NCBI GenBank assembly: GCA_009377575.1
Contig: WHTU01000005.1
Coordinates: 1-64,000, forward strand
From: Nitrososphaeraceae archaeon
GTDB taxonomy: Archaea > Thermoproteota > Nitrososphaeria > Nitrososphaerales > Nitrososphaeraceae
DNA length: 64,000 nt
Direction of reading: 5' to 3'
Under the pieces are notes generated by a model that saw nothing but the letters and a program-made list of their open reading frames with translations, was not told where the DNA came from and did no database searches. Positions 27,606 through 36,361 of this stretch are shown here, piece after piece. Numbering within the stretch: position 1 is the first letter of the stretch; every line of letters begins with the position of its first letter. The position numbers and the translations under genes are program-made.

Positions 27606-28445
27606 ATGCGCCTTTTGCGCGAGGGTAAGGTGAAAAATATTTTCGAACTGGGGAGTGGAAATTTATTGATGGTATTCAGCGACAGAGTTTCGGCATTCGA
27701 CATAAAATTTGACCAGAGAATTCCAAATAAGGGGAAGGTATTATGCAGGTTTGCAGACTACTGGTTCAATAAGTTGAATGTTCCCAATCATTTCATTGGA
27801 ATGAGACAAAACAATGCAATGGAAGTGAGGAAATTATCAATGATTCCATACGAATTTATCATTCGCGGTTACTATTATGGATCCATGTTGGAACGATATG
27901 CTTCAGACACTGATTTCAAATCCTTATTTGGAAGTAATCTATCTCTAATGAAAGGAGCAAAATTACCCCGTCCAATCTTTGAGATAACAACTAAATCCGA
28001 AGAGCATGATGTTCCAGTTGAGCGAGAAAAGATTATAGATTCGGGTATCTTGGGGCGTGGTACTCTTAAAAGGATAGAAGATCGATCATTTGCGATATAC
28101 GACACCATGTTCTCCATCGCGAAACAATCAGGTTTCATAATTGCTGACGTTAAACTGGAATTTGGTTTTGATGGACAGAGTGAGTTAACTCTCGCCGACT
28201 CTATAGGTCCAGATGAATCCAGAATTTGGCTTGAGAAAGATTACCAGCCTGGCCAAACACAAGGGAGCTATGACAAACAGTTACTGCGAGATTGGCTGAT
28301 CGACATAGGCTTTAAGAGGGAAATGTCTCGTTTGGCCATGAAAGGCGAAATCCCAAAGGCACCCAAAATACCAGATAGCATAATCAGTCAAATGAGCGAG
28401 CGATACATCTACGTCTACGAAAAAATTACCGGCGAAAAAATTTAG
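27606..28445 (+). CDS. purC: SAICAR synthetase
   Basis: Phosphoribosylaminoimidazole-succinocarboxamide synthase, which adds aspartate to CAIR. MRLLREGKVKNIFELGSGNLLMVFSDRVSAFDI is the canonical N-terminus; EFIIRGYYYGSML, ADVKLEFGF and LADSIGPDESRIW with the SYDKQLLRDWL segment follow. At 279 residues from this ATG it has usual length. The frame opens earlier at a GTG (27573), but the conserved N-terminus and an AAATATAA box near 27565 favour 27606. No pur gene is adjacent on this strand. Confidence 0.94.
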   Translation: MRLLREGKVKNIFELGSGNLLMVFSDRVSAFDIKFDQRIPNKGKVLCRFADYWFNKLNVPNHFIGMRQNNAMEVRKLSMIPYEFIIRGYYYGSMLERYASDTDFKSLFGSNLSLMKGAKLPRPIFEITTKSEEHDVPVEREKIIDSGILGRGTLKRIEDRSFAIYDTMFSIAKQSGFIIADVKLEFGFDGQSELTLADSIGPDESRIWLEKDYQPGQTQGSYDKQLLRDWLIDIGFKREMSRLAMKGEIPKAPKIPDSIISQMSERYIYVYEKITGEKI

Positions 28446-28474
28446 TAAATTCAATTTAATTCTTCATGCTCTTA

Positions 28475-28894
28475 TTACTCAACAAATATCTTTAGGACTG
28501 CTGCTGTGGCTGGGTCTTGTAGCTTCAACACTAATTCTCTTGGTATATCGAAAGAGGCTTTGTTGCAAAGCACGCATAGAGTTCGAGGGCATACGTAGTT
28601 ACTCCTTCTGATGACAATGTCGTGGTCGTGTGACAACGTCAAGCGCTGATCTGTGAAACCATGCATCCTAAAGGTCTGCTCGTCTACTTTAATTTCAAGA
28701 TTCACCTTTCTCCCACTCTCACTGAATCTTGCCTTGAACTCCTTATCAAAGTCATTACACGCCTTGCTTGCAGAAACTCCAGCTATACAATCTCCCCTCG
28801 TGCTTAATGAAACCGCTTTTGTAATTTCGATTGTTTTATTGTGGAGGCACCGAATGTTCCTATTACCTACAAAAGTCACCCTCTCCTCCTTCAT
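28475..28894 (-). CDS. DUF371 family archaeal protein
   Basis: A 139-residue protein with ERVTFVGNRNIRCLHNKTIEITKAVSLSTRGDCIAGVSASKAC, DQRLTLSHDHDIVIRRSNYVCPRTLCVLCNKAS and a C-terminal LQDPATAAVLKIFV, which fits the archaeal DUF371 family. The family has no known function. Cys-rich CPRTLCVLC may bind metal. It is convergent with purC and divergent from psmA. Confidence 0.75.
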   Translation of the reverse strand: MKEERVTFVGNRNIRCLHNKTIEITKAVSLSTRGDCIAGVSASKACNDFDKEFKARFSESGRKVNLEIKVDEQTFRMHGFTDQRLTLSHDHDIVIRRSNYVCPRTLCVLCNKASFDIPRELVLKLQDPATAAVLKIFVE

Positions 28895-28976
28895 AATATA
28901 AGTTTGGCTTGCGTGATCATATATAAATGACCCAAGGTAAATTTAAATTGAACTCATCTAAGTAGATTAGAATGAA

Positions 28977-29714
28977 TTGTTACCAGCAGCAGCGGGATAT
29001 GATAGAGCTATCACAGTTTTCTCTCCTGATGGGAGGCTTTACCAGGTAGAATATGCAATCGAGACAGTTAGAAGAGGCACTCTTGCAGTTGGATTGAAGT
29101 ATAATGGAGGGGTCATCCTCGCGGTTGAAGAAAAGACCCGAAAATTGCAAATTTCAAACGTTACGCAGAAAATATTTCAAGTTGACGATCACATTGGTGT
29201 TGCTGCAGCGGGCTATATCCCAGATGCAAGGTCACAGGTGGATCATGCGAGATTTTTTGCACAAAGTAATAGATTGATATATGATGAACCTGTCGATGTG
29301 GAAGGCGTTGCCAAGAATATTGCAGATATGGCGCAACAATTTACACAATACGCTGGTGTAAGGCCTTTCGGGGTGGCCCTCATTTTGGCAGGGGTTGATG
29401 AAACTGGAGCGTCGTTATATTTGACTGACCCTAGCGGAACATATATCGGATATGATGCGGTTGCGATTGGCGCAGGAAGTGATCAGGTCACTGAATATCT
29501 GGAAAAGAGCTATAAGATGGACATCAGTCTGGAGGAGTGTGGATCTCTTGCCATTGAGTCAATTTATTTGGTGAGCGAAGATAAGAACAGCACCAGGAAT
29601 ATCAAAATGGCTATCATCGACACAAACACCAAAACGATGAGGAAAGTCTTGGATGAAGAGCTCGAAGGCTATGCCAAATTAGCCAAGCAAAGAGAAGCCT
29701 CGAAGGGCCAGTGA
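28977..29714 (+). CDS. psmA: Proteasome alpha subunit
   Basis: A 245-residue structural subunit of the archaeal 20S proteasome outer rings. It opens with AAAGYDRAITVFSPDGRLYQVEYAIE, the N-terminal gate and H0 helix signature of alpha subunits, followed by LAVGLKYNGGVILAVEEKTR and GVRPFGVALILAGVDETG. It carries no catalytic Thr, as expected for alpha. The start is TTG at 28977; a nearby ATG is in another frame. The gene heads a same-strand run into the thioredoxin-fold gene, SPOUT gene and ribosomal cluster. Confidence 0.95.
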   Translation: MLPAAAGYDRAITVFSPDGRLYQVEYAIETVRRGTLAVGLKYNGGVILAVEEKTRKLQISNVTQKIFQVDDHIGVAAAGYIPDARSQVDHARFFAQSNRLIYDEPVDVEGVAKNIADMAQQFTQYAGVRPFGVALILAGVDETGASLYLTDPSGTYIGYDAVAIGAGSDQVTEYLEKSYKMDISLEECGSLAIESIYLVSEDKNSTRNIKMAIIDTNTKTMRKVLDEELEGYAKLAKQREASKGQ

Positions 29715-29743
29715 ATCTAGCTACGTAAGCTATAGGTGCGATC

Positions 29744-30406
29744 TTGGATTCGCTTATCGGGAAAAAAGCGCCGAACTTAAAGATTGGCGAGTGGGTTCAA
29801 GGAGTACCGACTAATATAGATAAAGAAAAAAGTAAAGTCGTAGTAGTTGAGGTCTTCCAAGTTAACTGTCCAGGTTGTTTCTTATATGGTATACCGGAAG
29901 CTATTGGTGTTTACAACAACACTGACAAAAGCGGGGTTAACGTTTTAGGAATTGCTACTGCTTTTGAGGACTATGATAAAAATACATTAGATAACTTGAG
30001 ACTACTTCTAACAAAGGGCGAGGTGATCGGCGAAACATTACGTGCCCTTCGCATGTACGGCAGAGTAGAGAACGGAAACCAACTCCCCTATACCATACCG
30101 CATCCTGTCGCCATGGATGCCCTAATAAGAACCTCGGGCAAGGTTCAGGAAAAGCAGGTCCTAGATTTTCTTCAAGAAAACGTAAGCGGCTACCAGACCT
30201 ACACCAAGCAAGACAAACTAATGCTTTTTGAGCGTGCAAAACAATACTTGGGATCCAAGGAGTTTTTAGCCCTTACATTCGAGGAGTACAATCTCAAAGG
30301 AACCCCTTCGACTATTCTTATAGATCGAAAAGGCTTGGTACGGGATATTTCCCTTGGCGCTGACGGAGGACTACAATCCAAAGTCAATTTACTACTAAAA
30401 GAATAG
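29744..30406 (+). CDS. Thioredoxin-fold (TlpA/redoxin-like) protein
   Basis: A 220-residue protein with the redoxin start IGKKAPNLKIGEWV, a CPGC redox pair at C42 and C45 in VFQVNCPGCFLYG, and the cis-Pro strand GTPSTILIDRKGLVRDISLG. A long helical insert (residues about 85-165) lies between the two halves. No signal peptide or membrane anchor is seen, so it acts in the cytoplasm, as a reductase or peroxide-handling protein. TTG start at 29744. The next gene starts right after its stop. Confidence 0.75.
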   Translation: MDSLIGKKAPNLKIGEWVQGVPTNIDKEKSKVVVVEVFQVNCPGCFLYGIPEAIGVYNNTDKSGVNVLGIATAFEDYDKNTLDNLRLLLTKGEVIGETLRALRMYGRVENGNQLPYTIPHPVAMDALIRTSGKVQEKQVLDFLQENVSGYQTYTKQDKLMLFERAKQYLGSKEFLALTFEEYNLKGTPSTILIDRKGLVRDISLGADGGLQSKVNLLLKE

Positions 30407-31270
30407 ATGGAATCTCCTTTTCCTTCTCTGTCCGTAGCAATCCCTGATTCATCGCTAATCGATTCAAAATCGCTTCTGGAAAAGAGTCTACGAGTAGCTC
30501 AGTTCGCTCGCTCCTTTTCTATTTTTCGAGTCGAAACAGTTTACGTGTACCATGATGTATCCTCAAGCGTTCGACAAGACGATCTTAAATTAATTACGTT
30601 ACTGCTTGAATATCTGGACACGCCTCAATATTTGAGGAAATTGTTATATCCTAAAATGAAACTGCTACAATATGCCGGGATGCTTACTCCCATACAGTCC
30701 CCTCACCACAAGAAATTCATAAGGGCATCGGAGGTCCAAGGCGGAGAAACTAGGGTTGGGGTTTTGCTGAGGGATAGGGAGACTTGGGTTGTGGATGTTG
30801 GTCTAGATAGGACCATTCCTTTTATAGGCTCTGCCGCAATCAGGCGAAAGGCAAATTTTAGGTTGTCAGTGCAAAAAGGGCATCTGGTTGCCGAAGAGAT
30901 CCATGGAAAAGTAAGAGACACACAATATTGGGGCTATCATATAAATTGTATTCAAACCTTATCAGAAATCACAAGAGGGCCCTCTGATGTGAAGTTCTTA
31001 ATAACTTCGAGAAGGGGCAAACCGATATCTCTCATCCATCAGTCCCTCGCTAACAGTTTTAAGCACACCTCCGAGGTGGTGGTCATATTTGGTTCGCCAC
31101 GAAATGACGTTTGGGAAATTGTAAATAAGATTGATATTAACATTCTTAATTCATCATTATCTGTCAATATGTTTCCCCTCCAAAGCACCAACACTGTTCG
31201 ATTGGAAGAGGCTTTGCTTGGCTCACTTGCCATAATTAACAGTCTTCGTGTGGGGCTTGGCGGTCAATAG
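30407..31270 (+). CDS. SPOUT-class RNA methyltransferase
   Basis: A 287-residue protein of the archaeal SPOUT (COG2106-type) family that commonly precedes rpl3. Seen are SLSVAIPDSSLIDSKSLLEKSLRVAQFARSF, the insert domain with KMKLLQYAGMLTPIQSPHHK, and the knot-forming VVVIFGSPRNDVWEIV, FPLQSTNTVRLEEALLGSLAIIN. It is predicted to methylate rRNA or the like, using SAM. The start ATG directly follows the stop of the preceding gene. Its place before uL3 supports a ribosome role. Confidence 0.83.
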   Translation: MESPFPSLSVAIPDSSLIDSKSLLEKSLRVAQFARSFSIFRVETVYVYHDVSSSVRQDDLKLITLLLEYLDTPQYLRKLLYPKMKLLQYAGMLTPIQSPHHKKFIRASEVQGGETRVGVLLRDRETWVVDVGLDRTIPFIGSAAIRRKANFRLSVQKGHLVAEEIHGKVRDTQYWGYHINCIQTLSEITRGPSDVKFLITSRRGKPISLIHQSLANSFKHTSEVVVIFGSPRNDVWEIVNKIDINILNSSLSVNMFPLQSTNTVRLEEALLGSLAIINSLRVGLGGQ

Positions 31271-31296
31271 AATCATAGACTAGAGATTTGATTGAA

Positions 31297-31330
31297 TTTA
31301 TATAAATTTATTAAAGGGGTAGGGGGAGGG
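31297..31330 (+). promoter_or_regulatory. Promoter and ribosome site of the ribosomal-protein cluster
   Basis: TTTATATAAATTTA at 31297-31310 is a strong TATA element, and the purine stretch ending GGGGGAGGG at 31330 lies 11 bases before the uL3 ATG. Unlike many genes here, the cluster appears to have a leader with a Shine-Dalgarno-like site. Confidence 0.55.
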
Positions 31331-31341
31331 AAGCTCCATCC

Positions 31342-32337
31342 ATGGGCCATAGAAAATATAGCGCTCCACGAAGGGGCAGTATGGCATTCAGACCTAGAGC
31401 TAGAGCAAAAAGCCTAGAAGCAAGAGTTCGGAATTGGGCCCAAAGTACAGAATCTAAACCATTCCTGGGCGCATTTGCCGGGTTTAAGGTAGGAATGCTG
31501 AACGTGGTGACTGTTGATGATCGGGACAGAACTCCCAACTTCGGGAAGCAACTGGCAAACCCTTCCACAATATTGTCAACTCCGCCATTGACTATTATGG
31601 GCATTAGGGGATACCGAGTCGATTACTATGGTAGACATGCCCTGTTTGACGTAATTTCTCAAGATACCCTTAGGGAGAAGAAAAAAAAGACTCAGTCAGG
31701 TTCCTTGGAAGAGGCGATCAGTAAAGCAGAAGATCGTCTCAATAATGTTAGCTCTGTAGCTGTTTTGGTTTCAGTTTCTCCTAAGGATGCCAGATTGTCC
31801 CAAAAGAAACCTTATACTTTTGAAATCGAACTTACGGGCAGCAATACTAAGCAAAACTTTGATTACGCAAAATCGATCCTAGGTAAGAAGATAAAGGTGA
31901 GCGATATATTTCGAACAGGTCAATCGATAGATGTTGCTGCTATTACACGAGGCAAAGGGGTAGAGGGGCCTATCACTAGGTTTGGAGTTAAGAGAAAGCA
32001 GCACAAATCGAGAAAAAGTGTTCGTGCTGTGGGAACGCTAGGTCCTATATCTCCAGCAGTTGTAATGTTTACTGTTCCACGACAGGGTCAAAGGGGCTTT
32101 CATCAAAGGACCGAATATAATAAGCGGATATTGGTAATTGGGAACACTTCTGAAGAAGGATTTGACATCAACCGCAAAGGAGGGTTCAATCACTTCGGAG
32201 CATTAAATGGTGACTTTATAGTTGTTAGAGGTTCGATTCCAGGAGTTCCAAAAAGACTAGTAAAGCTGAGAATGCCGATTAGGCAGAAGAATACTAAAGT
32301 TCTCGAGCCTAAAATCGTAGAAGTGGTGGCCAAGTAA
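31342..32337 (+). CDS. rpl3: Ribosomal protein uL3
   Basis: Archaeal large-subunit protein L3, 331 residues. MGHRKYSAPRRGSMAFRPRARA is the conserved basic N-terminus; FLGAFAGFKVGM, DVAAITRGKGVEGPITRFGVKRKQHKSRKSVRAVGTLGP and the loop with HQRTEYNKRI match the family. L3 helps assemble the 50S subunit and reaches to the peptidyl transferase centre. It is the first gene of the cluster behind its own TATA box, and the uL4 start is one base after its stop. Confidence 0.97.
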   Translation: MGHRKYSAPRRGSMAFRPRARAKSLEARVRNWAQSTESKPFLGAFAGFKVGMLNVVTVDDRDRTPNFGKQLANPSTILSTPPLTIMGIRGYRVDYYGRHALFDVISQDTLREKKKKTQSGSLEEAISKAEDRLNNVSSVAVLVSVSPKDARLSQKKPYTFEIELTGSNTKQNFDYAKSILGKKIKVSDIFRTGQSIDVAAITRGKGVEGPITRFGVKRKQHKSRKSVRAVGTLGPISPAVVMFTVPRQGQRGFHQRTEYNKRILVIGNTSEEGFDINRKGGFNHFGALNGDFIVVRGSIPGVPKRLVKLRMPIRQKNTKVLEPKIVEVVAK

Positions 32338-32338
32338 C

Positions 32339-33142
32339 TTGAAAGCAAGAGTATTAGATCTGGATAGTAGTGACGTGGTAACGATAGATTTACCACAAGT
32401 ATTTCATACACCTTATTACCCTTCCGTTATACATAAAACATACGTCAGCTTACTCTCACATTCGTTTCAGGCTCAAGGCAGGTATCCCCTTGCAGGAGAA
32501 GTTGTTAGTGCTGAGTCTCGCAATACCGGTCTAGGGATTGCCAGAATTGCAAGGGCTAGGGGGCAAGGGTTTCCGAGAGCCGGTCAAGCTGCTGGGGTTG
32601 CTGGGACAAGGCATGGAAGGGTTGCCCATCCCCCGGTTTCTTTCAAGAGAATATACAAGAAAATTAACAAGAAAGAGAAACGCTTAGCACTTTGTTCCGC
32701 AATTGCCGCAACTTCAAGGCGTGATCTGGTCAGGCGACGTGGACATGAGCTTGAAGATAAGCTGGAACTTCCTCTAATTGTTTCAAATAACTTTGAATCG
32801 ATAGACAAGGCAAATGATCTTAATAATGCATTAATAAAATTAGGAATGGAAGCGGACCTGGAGCGTGCTCGTTCAAAGAGTCGAACGGTACGGGGAACCT
32901 CCAGAAGGCATGGTAGATCTTCTGGTGTGAGTGTTCTTTTAGTAGTATCAAGAAACAGCAACATAATGAAACTCTCGAGATCTTTGGCGGGAGTTGATGT
33001 GAAAGCTGTGGACAGTTTAAATGTAATGGATCTATTGCCCGGATCTAAGCCCATAAGACTAACGATGTATTCGCAAAATGCAGTTGATGCACTAGGAAAG
33101 TTCAATGAATCCCGTCCAGAATTGGAGAAGAAAGCTGAATGA
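32339..33142 (+). CDS. rpl4: Ribosomal protein uL4
   Basis: Archaeal L4 (L1e type), 267 residues. The RYPLAGEVVSAESRNTGLGIARIARARGQGFPRAGQAAGV loop extends into the exit tunnel; ALCSAIAATSRRDLVRRRGH and DLERARSKSRTVRGTSRRHGRS are typical. TTG start at 32339, one base after uL3. The next gene begins with an ATGA overlap. Confidence 0.96.
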   Translation: MKARVLDLDSSDVVTIDLPQVFHTPYYPSVIHKTYVSLLSHSFQAQGRYPLAGEVVSAESRNTGLGIARIARARGQGFPRAGQAAGVAGTRHGRVAHPPVSFKRIYKKINKKEKRLALCSAIAATSRRDLVRRRGHELEDKLELPLIVSNNFESIDKANDLNNALIKLGMEADLERARSKSRTVRGTSRRHGRSSGVSVLLVVSRNSNIMKLSRSLAGVDVKAVDSLNVMDLLPGSKPIRLTMYSQNAVDALGKFNESRPELEKKAE

Positions 33143-33435
33143 GCAAAGAAGCACCTGCGAAGGATCAGCTCTCCATAGAAGATGCTAGGTCGGTTCTCAT
33201 TCAACCATACATCACTGAAAAAACATTCAATATGATCGAAAAGGAGAACAAGTTGATTTTCATCGTTAGAGAAAAGAGCACAAAGCAACTAATAAGAGAA
33301 GCTATGAGTGTTCTCTATGATGTCGAAGTGATTGATATCAACACAGCAAGAACGATCCGAGGGAAGAAGGCTGCTGTGAGGTTCCGTGACCCAAATGGAG
33401 CAAGGGATTTAGCTACAACGTTGGGCCTGGTGTAA
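33139..33435 (+). CDS. rpl23: Ribosomal protein uL23
   Basis: A 98-residue L23. VLIQPYITEKTFNMIEKENKLIFIVREKSTKQLIREAMSVLYDVEV is the family core, and the exit-tunnel rim protein docks SRP and nascent-chain factors. It overlaps the uL4 stop by four bases. In most archaea uL2 follows here; instead only 57 bases separate it from uS19 and no uL2 is seen in the window. Confidence 0.95.
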   Translation: MSKEAPAKDQLSIEDARSVLIQPYITEKTFNMIEKENKLIFIVREKSTKQLIREAMSVLYDVEVIDINTARTIRGKKAAVRFRDPNGARDLATTLGLV

Positions 33436-33492
33436 ATTCTGTGTCTGTAGCATTTCCTTCATTTCCCAGTACGTTTAAAAGTGGATTAACGC

Positions 33493-33918
33493 ATGCAGAC
33501 GGTGATATACGTGGTTAGAGAGTTTAAGTTTAAAGGTTATCTCCCTGAACAGCTTCAGGCATTACCCATAGAATCACTTCTGCCACTATTGAACTCAAGA
33601 CAGAGGCGATCGTTGGATAAAAGGGTTGGCAAATTTATGACCGATGAAAAGAGAAAGCTTCGTGAAGAGATTAAGCGAAGTAGGGAGGGTAAGTCGACAG
33701 ACGAGATAAAAACACATCTTAGAGATATGATTATTCTCCCGGATATGATCGGTGTCACTATTAAAGTGCACAACGGAAAGGAATTTGTTCCAGTGAGTAT
33801 TAGACCGGAAATGGTTGGGCATTATGTAGGTGAGTACTCAATCACCAACAAACGCGTTCAGCACGGGGCACCCGGAGTAGGTTCATCAAGATCCAGTCTA
33901 TACGTCCCCTTAAAGTGA
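33493..33918 (+). CDS. rps19: Ribosomal protein uS19
   Basis: A 141-residue archaeal S19. It has FKFKGYLPEQLQALPIESLLPLLNSRQRRSL at the N-terminus and the head-binding IGVTIKVHNGKEFVPVSIRPEMVGHYVGEYSITNKRVQHGAPGVGSSRSS near the C-terminus. It sits in the head of the small subunit near the tRNA A-site finger. The position where uL2 usually stands, just before it, is empty. Confidence 0.96.
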   Translation: MQTVIYVVREFKFKGYLPEQLQALPIESLLPLLNSRQRRSLDKRVGKFMTDEKRKLREEIKRSREGKSTDEIKTHLRDMIILPDMIGVTIKVHNGKEFVPVSIRPEMVGHYVGEYSITNKRVQHGAPGVGSSRSSLYVPLK

Positions 33919-33925
33919 ATGTATT

Positions 33926-34402
33926 ATGCCAGAATATGGATATGCATTGGAGAATTTCGACAAATCAAGACATGTAAGAGCATCCATACGGGACAAGTCA
34001 ACCTCACATAAGCATGCCAGAGAGGTAGCAGTAGCTATTAAAGGAATGTCCATCGAAAAAGCGCGTTTATTTCTCGAAGATGTAATTGCCAGGAAAATAG
34101 CTGTACCATATAGAAGATACAATAATGAGGTTGCTCATAGATCTAATATACGTGATGGATTTTGCTCTGGTCGTTATCCTCAGAAAGCGGCCAAGGAAGT
34201 TTTGAAATTATTGGACAATCTAGAGGCAAACGCTGAATATAAGGGAATGGATTTGGATGCCTTGAAGATTACAAGTGCTGTAGTACACAAAGGTACAAAG
34301 ATTAAGAGATTTACCCCTAGAGCTATGGGGAGATCTAGTCCCAAGTACAATACTCTAATACACTTTGAGTTAGTTGCTCAGGAAAAGAGGGTTCACGAAT
34401 GA
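33926..34402 (+). CDS. rpl22: Ribosomal protein uL22
   Basis: A 158-residue archaeal L22 (L17e type). KSRHVRASIRDKSTSHKHAREVAVAIKGMSIEKARLFLEDVIARK and the C-terminal tunnel loop KIKRFTPRAMGRSSPKYNTLIH are diagnostic. It lines the exit tunnel opposite uL4. ATG start seven bases after uS19; its end overlaps uS3 by four bases. Confidence 0.96.
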   Translation: MPEYGYALENFDKSRHVRASIRDKSTSHKHAREVAVAIKGMSIEKARLFLEDVIARKIAVPYRRYNNEVAHRSNIRDGFCSGRYPQKAAKEVLKLLDNLEANAEYKGMDLDALKITSAVVHKGTKIKRFTPRAMGRSSPKYNTLIHFELVAQEKRVHE

Positions 34403-35118
34403 GTGCTATCAATAATGTTATGAAAAACAATTTTAGAAATCTCGAGTTAGATGAGTTTCTTTCTGAAACACTGAGAGATGCAGGATACGGCCGCGTAGAT
34501 GTACAAAAGACCCCGATTGGAACTAGAATTACCCTAAGCGTTACTCGTCCAGGTTTGGTAATTGGAAGGAAGGGATCGGGTATAAAGGATTTAACATCAA
34601 AGTTGGAACAAAAATTTGGTTTGTCTAATCCACAGATCTCTGTTGTAGAACTAGAGGCCCCAGAGCTCAACCCGAGGATTATGTGTAATCGAATTGCTCA
34701 GTTGATTGAAAGGGGCACCGCATTCAGAAGGGCTGCGATATGGACCAACAACACGATAATGAACGCAGGTGCATTAGGTGTGGAGATTACAGTAGCAGGC
34801 AAACTGAGAAGTGAAAGAGCCCATTTCGAAAAGCACGCTGCCGGTCTCGTCCCAAAAAGTGGAGATGTAGCGAACAGAGTGGTGAGATATGGCGTTACCC
34901 ATGTGCTTACGAAGATGGGATTGATGGGTATACAACTAAAAATAGCGCTCAAGAATGAGATGCCAAGGGAGTTCGAGATGATCGATTCCGAAACAAGTGA
35001 GAAAACCATAGAGAACCAGAAGATGGAAACTGGTGTGCAAGTGGAAGCAGAAGAAAATAAGACTCCTGAAGGAAACGAATCGGCACAAGTGGAAGGAAAG
35101 AACGATGGCAAGAATTAA
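34399..35118 (+). CDS. rps3: Ribosomal protein uS3
   Basis: A 239-residue S3 with the KH segment GLVIGRKGSGIKDLTSKLEQKFG, ERGTAFRRAAIWTNNTIMNAGALGVEITVAGKLRSERAHFEKHAAG and a long charged C-terminal tail rich in Glu, Asn and Lys. The protein lies at the mRNA entry channel. It overlaps uL22 upstream and uL29 downstream. Confidence 0.96.
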   Translation: MSAINNVMKNNFRNLELDEFLSETLRDAGYGRVDVQKTPIGTRITLSVTRPGLVIGRKGSGIKDLTSKLEQKFGLSNPQISVVELEAPELNPRIMCNRIAQLIERGTAFRRAAIWTNNTIMNAGALGVEITVAGKLRSERAHFEKHAAGLVPKSGDVANRVVRYGVTHVLTKMGLMGIQLKIALKNEMPREFEMIDSETSEKTIENQKMETGVQVEAEENKTPEGNESAQVEGKNDGKN

Positions 35119-35311
35119 GCTGAAGGTTTTGCGCGAAATGAATGATAGAGATCTTACAGAAAAAATGGATGAATTAACTTCTGAACTAACAAAGCTAAGA
35201 TCTGAAGGTGCAAAAGGTACACTAAAGAAGGAAACAGCAAGTATTCGCTGGACCCGAAGGGATATTGCCAGAATAAAAACTATACTCACAGAGAGGGTTG
35301 AAAATAATTGA
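35105..35311 (+). CDS. rpl29: Ribosomal protein uL29
   Basis: A 68-residue L29 with ARIKLKVLREMNDRDLTEKMDELTSELTKLRSEGAKGTLKKETASIRWTRRDIARIKTILTER, a two-helix hairpin that binds near the tunnel exit. The frame opens upstream inside uS3, but the ATG at 35105 fits the family. It overlaps uS3 by 14 bases and the next gene by four. Confidence 0.95.
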   Translation: MARIKLKVLREMNDRDLTEKMDELTSELTKLRSEGAKGTLKKETASIRWTRRDIARIKTILTERVENN

Positions 35312-35571
35312 TAACCTGTGACAATTTGATCTCCCATGAAATCGTTGGACTATTCGCCCGCACATTTGATTCTGGTCCTTATACTGGATTATCTGGACAA
35401 GTTGTAAGGGAAACAAGAAACATGATCACCATCAGATCTGGTGAGGCACTGAAGAATTTGCCGAAGAATTCCATTAACCTTAAGTTAACTCTTCCTTCTT
35501 GCGGTTGCTTTATAAGTGGCAACAGTCTGATAGGGAGACCAGAGGACCGAATTGTAAGGAAGAGTTTGTGA
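35308..35571 (+). CDS. rnp1: Ribonuclease P protein component 1 (Rpp29)
   Basis: An 87-residue Rpp29/Pop4, the Sm-like barrel that works with the RNase P RNA in 5' tRNA maturation. Features are LISHEIVGLFARTF, TGLSGQVVRETRNMITIRSG and SGNSLIGRPEDRIVRKSL. Its place between uL29 and uS17 is the standard archaeal one. TTG start at 35308 overlaps the uL29 stop. Confidence 0.92.
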   Translation: MITCDNLISHEIVGLFARTFDSGPYTGLSGQVVRETRNMITIRSGEALKNLPKNSINLKLTLPSCGCFISGNSLIGRPEDRIVRKSL

Positions 35572-35577
35572 TGAATT

Positions 35578-35901
35578 ATGGTTAGAAATATTGGCATTTC
35601 TGTTTCTCCGCCCCGGAGATCTTGTGAAGATATAAATTGTCCTTTTCATGGTAAACTCTCGGTTCGAGGCCGAGTTTTTACGGGCACCTTGGTTAGTGCA
35701 AAAGCTCGAAAGATGGTTGTGGTCGAACATCAATACTCTAGACGGGTAACGAAATACAAAAGATTTGAAAGAAGCAAATCAAAAATGCATGCATATGCTC
35801 CCGAATGTATGGATGTGATTGAGGGCAAACGAGTACGGATTGCAGAATGTCGGCCATTGACAAAGACCGTTGCTTTTGTGGTGATAGAGGTGGAACAATA
35901 G
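35578..35901 (+). CDS. rps17: Ribosomal protein uS17
   Basis: A 107-residue archaeal S17. NIGISVSPPRRSCEDINCPFHGKLSVRGRVFTGTLVSAKARKMVVVEHQY is diagnostic for archaeal/eukaryotic S17, as is the OB-fold C-terminal VRIAECRPLTKTVAFVVIEV. It binds 16S rRNA helices early in 30S assembly. ATG start. Confidence 0.96.
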   Translation: MVRNIGISVSPPRRSCEDINCPFHGKLSVRGRVFTGTLVSAKARKMVVVEHQYSRRVTKYKRFERSKSKMHAYAPECMDVIEGKRVRIAECRPLTKTVAFVVIEVEQ

Positions 35902-36336
35902 ATGTCTACTAAATCAAGAGCAGTTTCAGCAAAAGGTGTGGAAGAATTCAGGCCCTATGTGACCAGAGCACTCCCTATGAGTGCAACCTTGAATTGTGCT
36001 GATAATACCGGTGCTAAGATTCTTCGTATTGTTCAAGTAAAAAGATTCAAGGGACGACATTCTCGTTTACCATCAGCCGCTGTGGGTGACTTTGTGACCG
36101 TAACCGTCAAGAAAGGGCCAGCAGAGTTAAGAAAGCAGATTTTTGGCGCGGTGATAATAAGACAAAAATACGCAGTTAGACGATTGAATGGAAATAGATT
36201 AGTCTTTGAAGATAACGCTGCAGTATTGGTCACTCCTGAAGGTGAGATCAAGGGAACAGACATAAAAGGGCCAGTAGCTGCAGAGGCAGCTGAGAAATGG
36301 CCGAGGATTGCAAATTTGGCTGCACTAATCGTTTGA
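35902..36336 (+). CDS. rpl14: Ribosomal protein uL14
   Basis: A 144-residue archaeal L14: LPMSATLNCADNTGAKILRIVQVKRFKGRHSRLPSAAVGDFVTVTVKKG and FEDNAAVLVTPEGEIKGTDIKGPVAAEAAEKWPRIANLA. It forms part of the interface with the small subunit. The ATG directly follows the uS17 stop. Confidence 0.97.
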   Translation: MSTKSRAVSAKGVEEFRPYVTRALPMSATLNCADNTGAKILRIVQVKRFKGRHSRLPSAAVGDFVTVTVKKGPAELRKQIFGAVIIRQKYAVRRLNGNRLVFEDNAAVLVTPEGEIKGTDIKGPVAAEAAEKWPRIANLAALIV

Positions 36337-36361
36337 GTGATGAATGGAGTAAAGAATATTA